A stretch of 64,000 bases of DNA, taken from the NCBI RefSeq assembly GCF_001645685.2, contig NZ_CP017080.1:4083051-4147050 (forward strand). The letters are read 5' to 3'. The notes below the pieces were generated by a model. It ran no database searches. It was not told the DNA's origin and saw only the letters and a list, made by a program, of their open reading frames with translations. Below, in pieces: positions 22,535-30,639 of the stretch; the stretch's first letter is position 1, and every line of letters begins with the position of its first letter. The stretch comes from Peribacillus muralis (GTDB taxonomy: Bacteria; Bacillota; Bacilli; Bacillales; DSM-1321). A program made the translations under genes and the position numbers.

Positions 22535-23566
22535 TCATAATTCCGACTTAACTTGAACGGGCACACTTTTTTTCGTTACATATCTTATGTCCTTAAAGCC
22601 AACAAAATTCTTTTTATCTTCATCCCATAAGCGGAACCGAAGCGACTGTAAGCTTGTCGCAAGCGTGATCGTCGGGACATTCTCTAAAGGCTCCGTATTA
22701 TTATGGGCCATTTCCAGTTTGTAGTTAGGCACCCTAGGACTCAAATGATGAACATGGTGATAGCCGATATTGCCTGTGAGGAACTGCATCAATTTCGGAA
22801 GCTTATAAAATGAACTTCCTTCCACTGCTGCCAACACATACTCCCACTCCTCATTTTCTTCAAAATAGGAATCCTCGAATGTGTGCTGGACATAAAACAG
22901 CCAAATGCCCACTGAACCAGAAATCATGAAAATCGAACCTTGTACCAAAAGAAACGACTGCCACCCAACCAGCAAGCAAAGCACTGCCACTAAAATGCAG
23001 ATGATCGCATTCGTCAAATACGTATTCATTTTTTCCTTCCTTCTAGCCCCTTTGCGGTTAAACCTATTCTTCAGAAGGAAAACGTAAATCGGACCCAATC
23101 CGAACATGACCAACGGATTGCGGTAAAAACGATAAGCAAAACGAAGCTTTAGCGGCGCTGCCAAATATTCATCCACCGTAAGAGTCCAAATATCGCCAGT
23201 CCCCCGCTTATCCAGGTTGCCGCTTGTAGCGTGATGAACCGAATGCTCATGACCCCATTGGTCAAACGGGAACAAAGTCAACACACCCATACATGTCCCC
23301 ACGATCCTATTCGCACGGCGGCTTTTGAAAAATGAATGATGTGTACAATCATGGAAAATGATGAAAATCCGTGTCAGGAAGCCCGCAGCCAATATCGCCG
23401 GGATCAATGTTAACCAATATGATACGGAAAGGCTTATATATGCAAGGTACCATAAAATAAGAAACGGTCCGATCGTATTGATGATCTGCCAGATACTTTC
23501 CTTTGTCGTTGATTTCTCAAAAGGAGCAATTTGTTTTCTCAAACTCTTCGTATTTTGTACAGTCAT
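22535..23566 (-). CDS. des: acyl-lipid delta-5 desaturase (Des)
   Basis: The start is taken as ATG 23566 (MTVQNTKSLRKQIAPFEKST), with AGGAAG about twelve bases upstream. The frame extends 20 codons further without an RBS. The 343-residue integral membrane protein carries the three histidine boxes of membrane desaturases: HDCTHH, HSVHH and HHVHH, between four to six hydrophobic segments. It introduces a double bond into membrane phospholipid acyl chains to restore fluidity in the cold. In B. subtilis the DesK-DesR pair induces it. Here desK is absent and the adjoining desR is truncated. Confidence 0.93.
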   Translation of the reverse strand: MTVQNTKSLRKQIAPFEKSTTKESIWQIINTIGPFLILWYLAYISLSVSYWLTLIPAILAAGFLTRIFIIFHDCTHHSFFKSRRANRIVGTCMGVLTLFPFDQWGHEHSVHHATSGNLDKRGTGDIWTLTVDEYLAAPLKLRFAYRFYRNPLVMFGLGPIYVFLLKNRFNRKGARRKEKMNTYLTNAIICILVAVLCLLVGWQSFLLVQGSIFMISGSVGIWLFYVQHTFEDSYFEENEEWEYVLAAVEGSSFYKLPKLMQFLTGNIGYHHVHHLSPRVPNYKLEMAHNNTEPLENVPTITLATSLQSLRFRLWDEDKKNFVGFKDIRYVTKKSVPVQVKSEL

Positions 23567-23750
23567 TATTCGATTGCACTTCCTTTTATTTGTCTTACTC
23601 TTATTATAAGGAACGGACTGCGACAATATTAGTACCAGGTGTCATGACGAGAAGATGACATATGTCACATGCATATCATGTGAACAATGAGATTGCTCAT
23701 ACCCGCTTTGGCGGGTCGATGTGGAAATTCCAGAGAAGAAATATCGGAGG

Positions 23751-23893
23751 CTTTTATCTGCGAATTCTGCCTTTTATCTACGATTCTAGTGCTTTTATCT
23801 ACGAAATTTGCATTTTATCTACGAATTCGGACTTTTATCTGCGATTCCGGCGATTTTATCTACGAATTCTGCTTTTTATCTACGAATTCGCAC
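23751..23893. repeat. array B: seven imperfect 20-21-bp direct repeats
   Basis: Units follow the pattern CTTTTATCTACGAATTCGG with variation in the last four to five bases. Period is 20-21 bp and there are about seven copies. The array lies between the divergent genes des and the LysM/GH18 gene, so it occupies their shared upstream region. Frames reading through it (YLRF/IYEF repeats) are artefacts. Confidence 0.85.
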
Positions 23894-23982
23894 TTTCCAC
23901 AATGTACCTCTATTTTATGGAGATTCTCCATAGTAAACTAGTGAAGTTAAAATGATGAACAGCTAAGGAGAATAGAATAATA

Positions 23983-25497
23983 GTGAAAAAACACGTTGGA
24001 TGTCTTATTATGTTAAGCCTTCTTTGTATTTGTTTCTTTCCAGCAAGCGGCAAGGCAGCAAGCAATACCTTGTACGTAGGCTCGGTTAAAGCGGATAATA
24101 CAAAGGTTTATAGTTCTCCTGCTCTCGGTTCCACTGTACTGAAGACTTTGAAAAAGGGTGAGGCTTTTCCCGTCATTTCCACTGTCGCCGGTGATTCTTC
24201 GAAGCCGATTGTGCATACAGTGAAAACCGGAAACACCTTATGGAAAGTCGCCAATCAATATGGTGTGTCAATCGGTGATATACAGAAAGAAAACAAATTG
24301 AATTCGACCGATATCATAGTGGGCCAAAAATTGAAGATCCCGCAAAAATATAAGATACATACCGTTGTATCAGGTGATACATTGTGGAAAATCTCGAATA
24401 AATACGAGGTAGCCGCAGCTGACTTGTCCAAATTGAACAACTTGCGGACTGCTTCCCTTAACGTCGGGCAAAAATTGAAAATTCCCGATTATTACCACCA
24501 AGTTCAGTTGCTTGACGGTAAAAAAGGCTGGATCAAGAAGTCGCTCCTCCCAAAAAAAGCGCAAAAGCGTATCGTCATGGGCTGGAAACATAATGGAACA
24601 CAGGAAAACTACATCAAACAGCTTAAACAGCCACATTTAAATGTAGTATCACCGCGTTCCTATACACTGACCGATTCCGGCAATTTCTTTTCCGCTTCTG
24701 TAGATACAAAATACGTTCAATCCGCACATAAACAAGGAAAACAAGTTTGGCAGCTGATTGGCAATAAATTCGACCCAACTTTAACTGGTTCAATACTTGG
24801 CAATGAAAAAAAACGTCAGAAACTAGTTTCAGCTTTACGCGATTCACTAGTTGAAACGAAAAGTGATGGAATCAATGTGGATTTTGAAAACATCGATCCC
24901 AAAAATAAGAAGGACTTCGTACGTTTCATAAGCGAATTGAAAAAGGCGCTAAAACCTCATGGAATCATCTTATCCGTGGATGTCACCCGAGAAAACGAAG
25001 ACCCTTTCTGGTCAAAAAGCCTCGACAGGAAAGAACTTGGCAAAATCGCAGACTATATCATCATCATGGGGTATGACGAACATTGGGGCGGAAGCCCAGT
25101 GGCTGGCTCCGTTTCCTCGTTACCTTGGATCACTGAAGGAACCAAGCTCTTAATGAAGGACGTACCTGCCCATAAAATCATTTTGGCGGTACCATTTTAT
25201 ACGCGGGAATGGGTAACCGATTTATCGACCAAAAAAGTGACAAGCCATGACCGCACCATGACTGAGGTCAACCGGATCGTTTCGGCCCACAAGCTTAAAA
25301 AGGTTTGGGATAAAAACACCTCACAAAATTACGTCGAGTATACATCCAAAGGAGAAAAGCACCAAATTTGGATGGAAGATAAAAAATCACTGGGGCTTCG
25401 TCTTGACCTCGTTAAAAAAAATCATCTAGGCGGAGTAGCCGCTTGGTACATTGGATCAGAAACTCCCGACATTTGGGATGTCTATCATTTTAATTAA
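23983..25497 (+). CDS. secreted LysM/SH3b/GH18 cell-wall hydrolase
   Basis: The start is GTG 23983 with AAGGAG upstream. The 504-residue product has a signal peptide ending near GKAAS (residue 26). The first half of a bacterial SH3 domain follows (VYSSPALGSTVLKTLKKGEAF). Next come two LysM domains at about residues 75-120 (HTVKTGNTLWKVANQYGVSI) and 123-168 (HTVVSGDTLWKISNKYEVAA), then what reads as the second half of the SH3 domain (YYHQVQLLDGKKGWIKKSLL). The GH18 domain runs from about 195 to the end, with the catalytic motif DGINVDFENID (Glu as proton donor) and YIIIMGYDEHWGG. It resembles spore peptidoglycan N-acetylglucosaminidases of the YaaH/YdhD type. Confidence 0.9.
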   Translation: MKKHVGCLIMLSLLCICFFPASGKAASNTLYVGSVKADNTKVYSSPALGSTVLKTLKKGEAFPVISTVAGDSSKPIVHTVKTGNTLWKVANQYGVSIGDIQKENKLNSTDIIVGQKLKIPQKYKIHTVVSGDTLWKISNKYEVAAADLSKLNNLRTASLNVGQKLKIPDYYHQVQLLDGKKGWIKKSLLPKKAQKRIVMGWKHNGTQENYIKQLKQPHLNVVSPRSYTLTDSGNFFSASVDTKYVQSAHKQGKQVWQLIGNKFDPTLTGSILGNEKKRQKLVSALRDSLVETKSDGINVDFENIDPKNKKDFVRFISELKKALKPHGIILSVDVTRENEDPFWSKSLDRKELGKIADYIIIMGYDEHWGGSPVAGSVSSLPWITEGTKLLMKDVPAHKIILAVPFYTREWVTDLSTKKVTSHDRTMTEVNRIVSAHKLKKVWDKNTSQNYVEYTSKGEKHQIWMEDKKSLGLRLDLVKKNHLGGVAAWYIGSETPDIWDVYHFN

Positions 25498-25514
25498 CAA
25501 ATGAATAGACAAAG

Positions 25515-25539
25515 AAGGCCTCACATGGTGTGGGGCCTT
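25515..25539. terminator. bidirectional terminator
   Basis: AAGGCCTCACA-TGG-TGTGGGGCCTT followed by TTCT. It sits between the convergent LysM/GH18 and DMT-transporter genes and overlaps the 3' end of the latter. Confidence 0.7.
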
Positions 25540-26417
25540 TTCTGCATGATCTCATTTTCAGTCGGTCTCGTTGTCCTGAGTGAATAGATCATCCCAAGAA
25601 AAATCAATGAAATGCCCAAGATTTGAACCATATCCGGGACAAACCCCGAAAGCAAAATATCTAAAAGAATGGCAACTGCCGGATCCACAAATATCATGAA
25701 GGATACTACGTTTGTTGGCAAATGGCGAATGCTATTGAAAAACAAAAGATAAACGACGCCCGTATGGACGATGCCGGTCAGTACCGTGTAAAACCATTGC
25801 GAAGCATGCAGCGTTGTATACACGTGAAAATCAACAAAGGGAAGCAGCAATAAAAAACCGATGAGCATTTGCAGGAACGTGGTCGCATACACACTCGTCT
25901 TTGTAATCGACTTTCCTAAAAGCATCGTTGCCGCATAGAAAAATGCCGCAATGATCCCATACATGATTCCTTCCCATTCAGGAGATGACGATTGAAATCC
26001 ATCCGTCCCCATTATCAATAATGTGCCGATGAAGCATAGGGAAATGGCCAGGATGGAGTATAAAGACAGCTTCTCCCTAAAGATGAAGCTCCCGATGATA
26101 AGCACAATGATCGGTGCTAAATGATAGAGCGAAATGGCAATCGTCACGGAAATCAGCTCAAACGATTTAAAGAGGAATATCCAGTTTAACAAGTTGGCCA
26201 CCGCACAAAAAATGATCAACATTGCCTCTCTAACATCCCACTTCTCCCTTTTGAAATGTCCGGTAGCCATCCAGGCTGCACAGAGGAATACCGCAGCACA
26301 GATGCAGCGAACAAAAACCAATTCCAATGCAGGAAGTCCCGTCCGTTCCGAAAAGAAACCGACGGAACCAAAAATCGCCATCGCCACGGACAGCTGAAGA
26401 ACGGCTATTTTATTCAT
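25521..26417 (-). CDS. EamA-family DMT transporter
   Basis: This 298-residue protein has ten hydrophobic segments arranged as two EamA repeats, about residues 3-135 and 150-285. The second repeat contains GIIAAFFYAATMLLGKS and the conserved PTNVVSFMIFVDPAVAILLD. Members export or import amino acids, purines or other metabolites. The substrate cannot be predicted. No regulator is adjacent. ATG 26417 follows TAGGAGAG at a good distance. Confidence 0.88.
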   Translation of the reverse strand: MNKIAVLQLSVAMAIFGSVGFFSERTGLPALELVFVRCICAAVFLCAAWMATGHFKREKWDVREAMLIIFCAVANLLNWIFLFKSFELISVTIAISLYHLAPIIVLIIGSFIFREKLSLYSILAISLCFIGTLLIMGTDGFQSSSPEWEGIMYGIIAAFFYAATMLLGKSITKTSVYATTFLQMLIGFLLLLPFVDFHVYTTLHASQWFYTVLTGIVHTGVVYLLFFNSIRHLPTNVVSFMIFVDPAVAILLDILLSGFVPDMVQILGISLIFLGMIYSLRTTRPTENEIMQKRPHTM

Positions 26418-26565
26418 GTATTCTCTCCTAATCTATTCGTTTAGCTTATGCTATCATTTTTCACCCATACCGTCACGAGTGATGAGATCAGCCCACACGC
26501 CTATTCACATAAATTGTGTTAAAGGCCCAGCTTACCTTCTTTTCAAAACAACAAACATGAACAAT

Positions 26566-26604
26566 GAAAGAAGAATCCCCTTTCGGATAAAAGGAGATTC
26601 TTCG
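26566..26604 (-). terminator. rho-independent terminator
   Basis: GAAGAATC at 26570 pairs with GATTCTTC ending at 26603, with a CCTTT/AAAGG inner stem. A modest T-tract follows on the minus strand. It ends the zinc-ribbon gene. Confidence 0.65.
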
Positions 26605-26614
26605 CTTGCCGTCA

Positions 26615-26818
26615 TCATCCGAAGAATAAATCGAGCAAATTGCTGCCTGCAGAAGATTGCCTATTATAAAACTCCGAATAGCCGCATTGCTTGCAATACA
26701 CTACCGTGAATTGATTGCTCTGGACATCGAACATTTTTGACAACCCTGTTCCAGTCATGGCTACGTCCTTCTTGGCAGCATCATTGCTGCCGCATTTCAT
26801 GCATCCTTTTTCAGTCAT
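26615..26818 (-). CDS. 67-aa zinc-ribbon protein
   Basis: Two CxxC pairs, CMKCG at residues 6-10 and CKQCGYSEFY at about 42-51, frame a short central segment (MTGTGLSKMFDVQSNQFTVVY). This is the pattern of the COG3478-type nucleic-acid-binding zinc ribbons common in Bacillales. Length is normal. The RBS GGGAGAG lies eight bases before ATG 26818. It is likely a small zinc-binding adaptor, with no specific role known. Confidence 0.85.
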   Translation of the reverse strand: MTEKGCMKCGSNDAAKKDVAMTGTGLSKMFDVQSNQFTVVYCKQCGYSEFYNRQSSAGSNLLDLFFG

Positions 26819-26857
26819 GATTACACTCTCCCGAATTTTAGTTACGGATCCCCTCGA

Positions 26858-27256
26858 TCATGAGACCCCATGATCCTTCCTGGCAAAACCGAGATACCTT
26901 GTTCCTTGGAAGGTTAACGTGCCGCTATCCCCTTCTGCAAGCATCCCAAACTCCTTGCCCGAAAGATGGAATTCGAACCGATCTCCACTCTCAAATTCAA
27001 ACGTACTGAAATAAGTCGTGGAGCTACCATCCGAAGAAAGATGTTGATCGTTTGTCTGATGTCTCGTCACCTTTGTCCGCTTACTTTTTACAACGGCAGG
27101 AACAGTCAAGCGAGGCGAATCCTCATTTTTCTTCCATTGCCGAGCTCCGTTGAATAATTGAAAGATAATGATGATAAAAAAGATAACAAACATAATTCCG
27201 ATAAGGTCTGGAGCACCGGTGAACACCCAATCCTCACTTCCATCAAAACCGTCCAT
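26858..27256 (-). CDS. DUF2500 membrane-anchored protein
   Basis: The 132-residue product has one strong N-terminal membrane helix (DLIGIMFVIFFIIIIFQLF). A soluble beta-barrel-like domain follows with VPAVVKSKRTKVTRHQTND, TYFSTFEFESGDRFEFHLSG and GTLTFQGTRYLGF, the DUF2500 pattern. The domain is expected on one side of the membrane. Its role is unknown. The RBS GGGGGAGGTG stands about eight bases upstream of ATG 27256. Repeat array C begins about 115 bases upstream. Confidence 0.85.
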   Translation of the reverse strand: MDGFDGSEDWVFTGAPDLIGIMFVIFFIIIIFQLFNGARQWKKNEDSPRLTVPAVVKSKRTKVTRHQTNDQHLSSDGSSTTYFSTFEFESGDRFEFHLSGKEFGMLAEGDSGTLTFQGTRYLGFARKDHGVS

Positions 27257-27370
27257 GAAAACACCTCCCCCTTCCAGATGTTAACATATACGAATGACCT
27301 GGAAAAAAGTTTCATCCTGCACGCTTACATATCAAGATAAGCATATTCAGGTGTTACAAGAGAAAATAAC

Positions 27371-27516
27371 CACTTTATCCGCGAATTGGACTTTTCTCAA
27401 AGTTTCAACGCGCTTTACTCGCCAATTTTGGGGTTTTACTCGCCAGTTTTGGGGTTTTACTCGCCAATTCCGTCGTTTTACTCGCCAATTTCACGACTTT
27501 ACTCGCCAATTGGGTT
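27371..27516. repeat. array C: five to seven 21-bp direct repeats
   Basis: The inner units follow the pattern TTTTACTCGCCAATTTTGGG with an exact 21-bp period (five clear copies, 27412-27516). Two more divergent units precede them (TTTATCCGCGAATTGGAC). Because 21 is a multiple of three, one frame reads FTRQFWG repeats, which is an artefact. The array lies between the 3' end of the ketopantoate-reductase-like gene and the upstream region of the DUF2500 gene. Confidence 0.85.
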
Positions 27517-27538
27517 TTCCCTCTAATTTTCAGCGTGT

Positions 27539-28495
27539 TCACACCATCCGAAAATATGGTTCTAGTGCCGTGAGTCGCGGAAGTTCTATGCCAAGCCTTC
27601 TTGCATCGGCCAGTATATCTCTTGGGAAGAGGGCGAACGATTCTTGTGAAATATACGCGGTATCCTCCATCCGTTCCATGATTGCGCCTGCGAGCGTGCC
27701 ACCGGTAATCACTTTATATACGCCATATCCCATCAATCCTGCAGGAAGGTGCAGCATGACCATGGTACCCAAGCTAGCCCTGCGTCCTTTCGCCCGAATC
27801 AATGGAAGCATCTCGCGCATTAACAGCACAGCTGGCTTCACGTGTTTTGGGGACTGATACATCTTTTGATAGCTTCCCATCTTCAAGGCTTGCGCAGCCA
27901 TGCCGGCATTCATGATGAAATGCTGTAAATACCAGACGTACATGTCTTTTTGCAAGGATACGGAGAAGCCTGCCTGCTGAAACAGATCAACGGCATTTTT
28001 GTGTCTTACCACAGAGGAAGCGGCAGCAGCGGATTCCAAATAAATCGATTTCATAAAACCGGCCTCCAATTTATTTTTGCCTCTAAAGCCTCCACCTCCA
28101 CCTGGAAAGCCCCACAATATTTGCTCTTTGGGCAGCCGCGCCGCTACAGTATCCAGGTCATCCCACACATTATTGAAAATTAAAATCGTGGCATTACCCG
28201 CGCGTTCGCTCACTATTTTAGATGCTTCCTCGAACTGCTCGTGGTTTACGCTGAGAAAAATGAGGTCATAGTCGTGATCGGGACTGATTTCCTCACGCAT
28301 ATTAATAAACCATCTCTCCAGGACCTGGTCTCCCTTTCTGTTTTTTCGCCCATCCAGTATATCCAGGTCAACATACGGACCGTATTGGGCAGCCCTTCCC
28401 GGCCTCACATAGAAATCGACCTCATTTCCCGCTTTTTCAAGCGCCCATCCGTACTGCGTCGCCATAACGCCTCTGCCAAACATTAAAATTTTCAT
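27539..28495 (-). CDS. ketopantoate reductase-like (ApbA/PanE family) oxidoreductase
   Basis: The 318-residue product opens with a Rossmann NADP-binding motif, ILMFGRGVMATQYGWAL. It shares the ApbA fold: YDLIFLSVNHEQFEEA, then a Gly-rich GGGGGFRGKNKLEAG, and a helical C-terminal domain from about residue 185. The first glycine motif is GRGVMA instead of the usual GxGxxG, and the C-terminal domain diverges from true PanE. A role in pantothenate synthesis is therefore doubtful. More likely it is a dehydrogenase controlled by the divergent TetR-type gene, with which it shares a promoter region holding two palindromes. Confidence 0.82.
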   Translation of the reverse strand: MKILMFGRGVMATQYGWALEKAGNEVDFYVRPGRAAQYGPYVDLDILDGRKNRKGDQVLERWFINMREEISPDHDYDLIFLSVNHEQFEEASKIVSERAGNATILIFNNVWDDLDTVAARLPKEQILWGFPGGGGGFRGKNKLEAGFMKSIYLESAAAASSVVRHKNAVDLFQQAGFSVSLQKDMYVWYLQHFIMNAGMAAQALKMGSYQKMYQSPKHVKPAVLLMREMLPLIRAKGRRASLGTMVMLHLPAGLMGYGVYKVITGGTLAGAIMERMEDTAYISQESFALFPRDILADARRLGIELPRLTALEPYFRMV

Positions 28496-28513
28496 CCTGT
28501 TTTCCCCCTTGAA

Positions 28514-28547
28514 AGTTTTTTAATTTAATCAACTGTATTTAAAAACT
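28514..28547. promoter_or_regulatory. 34-bp palindrome 1, candidate TetR operator
   Basis: AGTTTTTTAA opens the site and TTTAAAAACT closes it, with centre about 28530. It is a near-palindrome and its arms match those of the second site at 28578-28611. It lies 19 bases upstream of the ketopantoate-reductase-like start, so a bound repressor would block that promoter. Confidence 0.75.
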
Positions 28548-28577
28548 AATGTACAGAAATCTTTGCCGTTTGTCAAA

Positions 28578-28611
28578 AGTTTTTAAATATAATCGATTAT
28601 GTTTAAAAACT
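28578..28611. promoter_or_regulatory. 34-bp palindrome 2, candidate TetR operator
   Basis: AGTTTTTAAA and TTTAAAAACT flank an AATCGATT centre, and 33 of 34 positions are compatible with a perfect palindrome. It is 64 bp from site 1 (start to start), close to six helical turns, and 48 bp upstream of the tetR start. Confidence 0.8.
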
Positions 28612-28659
28612 ACCCGTTATATGTCATAATACTTGTATCAACGAATAAGAGGGAATGTC

Positions 28660-29238
28660 ATGAACAAATATGAAATCAGAACGCAGAAGAAGAAAGACGC
28701 CATCATCCAAGCGGCTCTAGACCTCTTCCGGGATAAGGGATACACCAACGTCAGCATCAATGAAATCGCCTCCCTTTCAGGCGTATCCTCGGTTTCCATT
28801 TATAACTATTTTGGCAATAAAGAAGGGGTAATCAAGGAGTGTGCGCGAGTTCTTATGCAGGAAGCAACACAGCTGGTGAACGATTTGCTTCTAGAAAACA
28901 TTAGCTTCAAGGAAAAGCTGCTGCGGGCGGTTTCCATTTGTGCCGAGAAGCCACACCAGCTCCTCGAAGAATACTTCTCACAGGAAGCGCTGCACGATGC
29001 CGTTTTTGTCGATTTATTTAAAGAAAGTGCGGGTGAAATCCAGAGAGATATATTGCAAGTATTTATCGAATCCGGAAAACGGGAAGGGACAATCGATGCC
29101 TCCATTTCCACGGAAGCAATCATGGAGTTTCTTGATGCCGTCGCGAGCCTGCAGGCAAACTGGGAAACGAAAGAGGAGTATCAAACGAAAACGGCGGAGA
29201 TCGGGAAGCTTATCCTTTACGGTTTGATAGGGCGTTAA
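28660..29238 (+). CDS. TetR-family transcriptional regulator
   Basis: The start is ATG 28660 (MNKYEIRTQKKKDAIIQAAL), with AGAGGG seven bases upstream. The longer frame from 28633 has no RBS. The 192-residue product has the TetR HTH at about residues 12-58: IIQAALDLFRDKGYTNVSINEIASLSGVSSVSIYNYFGNKEGVI. A helical ligand-binding domain follows. It is divergent from the ketopantoate-reductase-like gene. The intergenic region holds two matching 34-bp palindromes, so autoregulation plus control of the neighbour is the natural reading. The ligand is unknown. Confidence 0.9.
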   Translation: MNKYEIRTQKKKDAIIQAALDLFRDKGYTNVSINEIASLSGVSSVSIYNYFGNKEGVIKECARVLMQEATQLVNDLLLENISFKEKLLRAVSICAEKPHQLLEEYFSQEALHDAVFVDLFKESAGEIQRDILQVFIESGKREGTIDASISTEAIMEFLDAVASLQANWETKEEYQTKTAEIGKLILYGLIGR

Positions 29239-29252
29239 AGCACATGGCAAAG

Positions 29253-29282
29253 AAGAGGCCGCTATTAGGTGCGCCTCTTTGA
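29253..29282 (+). terminator. rho-independent terminator of tetR
   Basis: AAGAGGC ... GCCTCTT closes a loop with internal CGC/GCG pairing, followed by TTTGAAATC. The T-tract is short. Confidence 0.6.
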
Positions 29283-29288
29283 AATCCA

Positions 29289-29641
29289 TTATAGTAAATC
29301 AGAAAGCTGCGTCAGCCTAACCAGCTCCACATTCCCGAGGATGAATTGACACTCCTCCGCATTTTTACTGGCTAGTAAACTTTTGTCTTCACCTGTCCCT
29401 AGCTCTAACCAATGGACACCGTCTGCAAGACGGCTCGCAAATCTGCATAAGTTACCGAATGATGCAGTTTACATTCATACAGTACTTCAAACATTTCTTC
29501 AAACTTCAAATATTCTTCAGTTTCTGAGCTTGTTACTTTTTCAACAATGATATCAAATTTTTCTATAAACGGAGTTAAGTGTACCTTACATTCATCTTCG
29601 TCTTTTGCATGTACATGCAATCGTACCAGCATTCGTAACAC
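29289..29641 (-). pseudogene. conserved small gene with one-base frameshift
   Basis: The upstream frame from ATG 29641 gives MLRMLVRLHVHAKDEDECKV and so on for 78 residues, ending VLQTVSIG. A second frame then carries on as FGNLCRFASRLADGVHWLEL, GTGEDKSLLASKNAEE and ends QLSDLL at TAA 29289. The two frames join near 29465 if one base is added (total length 353 = 3n-1). The joined product, about 117 residues, reads as one protein. The break is either a real mutation or a sequencing error. I do not know the family's function. Confidence 0.7.
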
Positions 29642-29731
29642 CCTATTCTTATATTAAAAAAGCCAAATAAAGCCGCACCTATTACTGGTAATAACATAAT
29701 AAATACCCGTTTTCCTTATCAAAAAGCACCA

Positions 29732-30397
29732 CTACAACCATCTCATCCGTTCCCCTGATTTCATGATGATATCGATTTGATCCAGTTGCCCATTTATATG
29801 TTTTTCCTTCATCCCTGATACATCGATATCCATTTCTATTTTCAGTCGATTTCGCTCTTTTCCCCTTAAAATGACCATATAAGGAGATTCGGTGTTCATG
29901 AATGATACCAATTTCGAATCGTCTTTGTCATACCTGCCTATCAATTGGATCTTGAATTGGACATCTTTCTTGCTGTAATTCTCAAAAGGAAGCTCGCATA
30001 CACCATGCAGCGTTGTTTCATCTTCCATATAAAAACGGCAAGTACTGGATTCGCGATCATAGGAAACGGCGTAAATGTCCGAGGCAAAATGCTTTTGATA
30101 TGTATTCGCCAAAAAGTGAGGCGCAAACCAGGCTATGATGATGGCCAGCACGAAAAATCGGCCAGGATGCACTCCCACTGCTTGGACAAGGAAAAACAGG
30201 CTGATCAGCAATAGAATGACCGCCAATATCCCCACATATTGGAATCCATTTTCGGACTCGATCGGTATGCCAAACCTGATTGCAAGCGCAGCGCCGTATG
30301 GAACTTGATGCGGGAACGGGAAATTCAAAATGAATGACAGTATAAAAAAGATGAGTGCGAGATACAGATGTTTTCTTTTTTTTATCAATTGAACCAC
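29732..30397 (-). CDS. 221-aa membrane protein with extracytoplasmic domain
   Basis: Hydrophobic segments lie near residues 11-27, 52-70 and 78-93. A soluble domain of about 125 residues follows (YAVSYDRESSTCRFYMEDET, then FENYSKKDVQFKIQLIG) with a beta-sandwich-like strand pattern, and it ends SGERMRWL. Start GTG 30397 has only a weak purine-rich RBS (AAGAGAGAAAGAA). No family is recognised. The region 30398-30639 upstream shows no gene. Confidence 0.6.
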   Translation of the reverse strand: MVQLIKKRKHLYLALIFFILSFILNFPFPHQVPYGAALAIRFGIPIESENGFQYVGILAVILLLISLFFLVQAVGVHPGRFFVLAIIIAWFAPHFLANTYQKHFASDIYAVSYDRESSTCRFYMEDETTLHGVCELPFENYSKKDVQFKIQLIGRYDKDDSKLVSFMNTESPYMVILRGKERNRLKIEMDIDVSGMKEKHINGQLDQIDIIMKSGERMRWL

Positions 30398-30639
30398 TTC
30401 TTTCTCTCTTCTTGGAACAATTCAGCCTACCTGCTACCAAATTGAATTCCCCAGTAATAAAATAATTCCGAAAATTTCTATCGGCCCTATTCCCTTAAAA
30501 TATCCTTGTCCATACTTATACGATTAGAACTGGCTTAAGTTTCACTTTAATCCAAATTTTGTATGAATTTTCATTCTATAAAGGGACCTTTAGCCTCATT
30601 CCAATTATGGGGAATAATCCAGATGGATGACAGGAGGAG

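Noticed and set aside
27294..27857. 187-codon plus frame with FTRQFWG repeats
   Set aside because: The repeat is an effect of the 21-bp period of array C, and the rest is antisense to the ketopantoate-reductase-like gene.
30398..30639. frames of 119 and 75 codons near the SDR remnant
   Set aside because: No RBS. They overlap the decayed SDR, whose fragments explain the coding-like signal.
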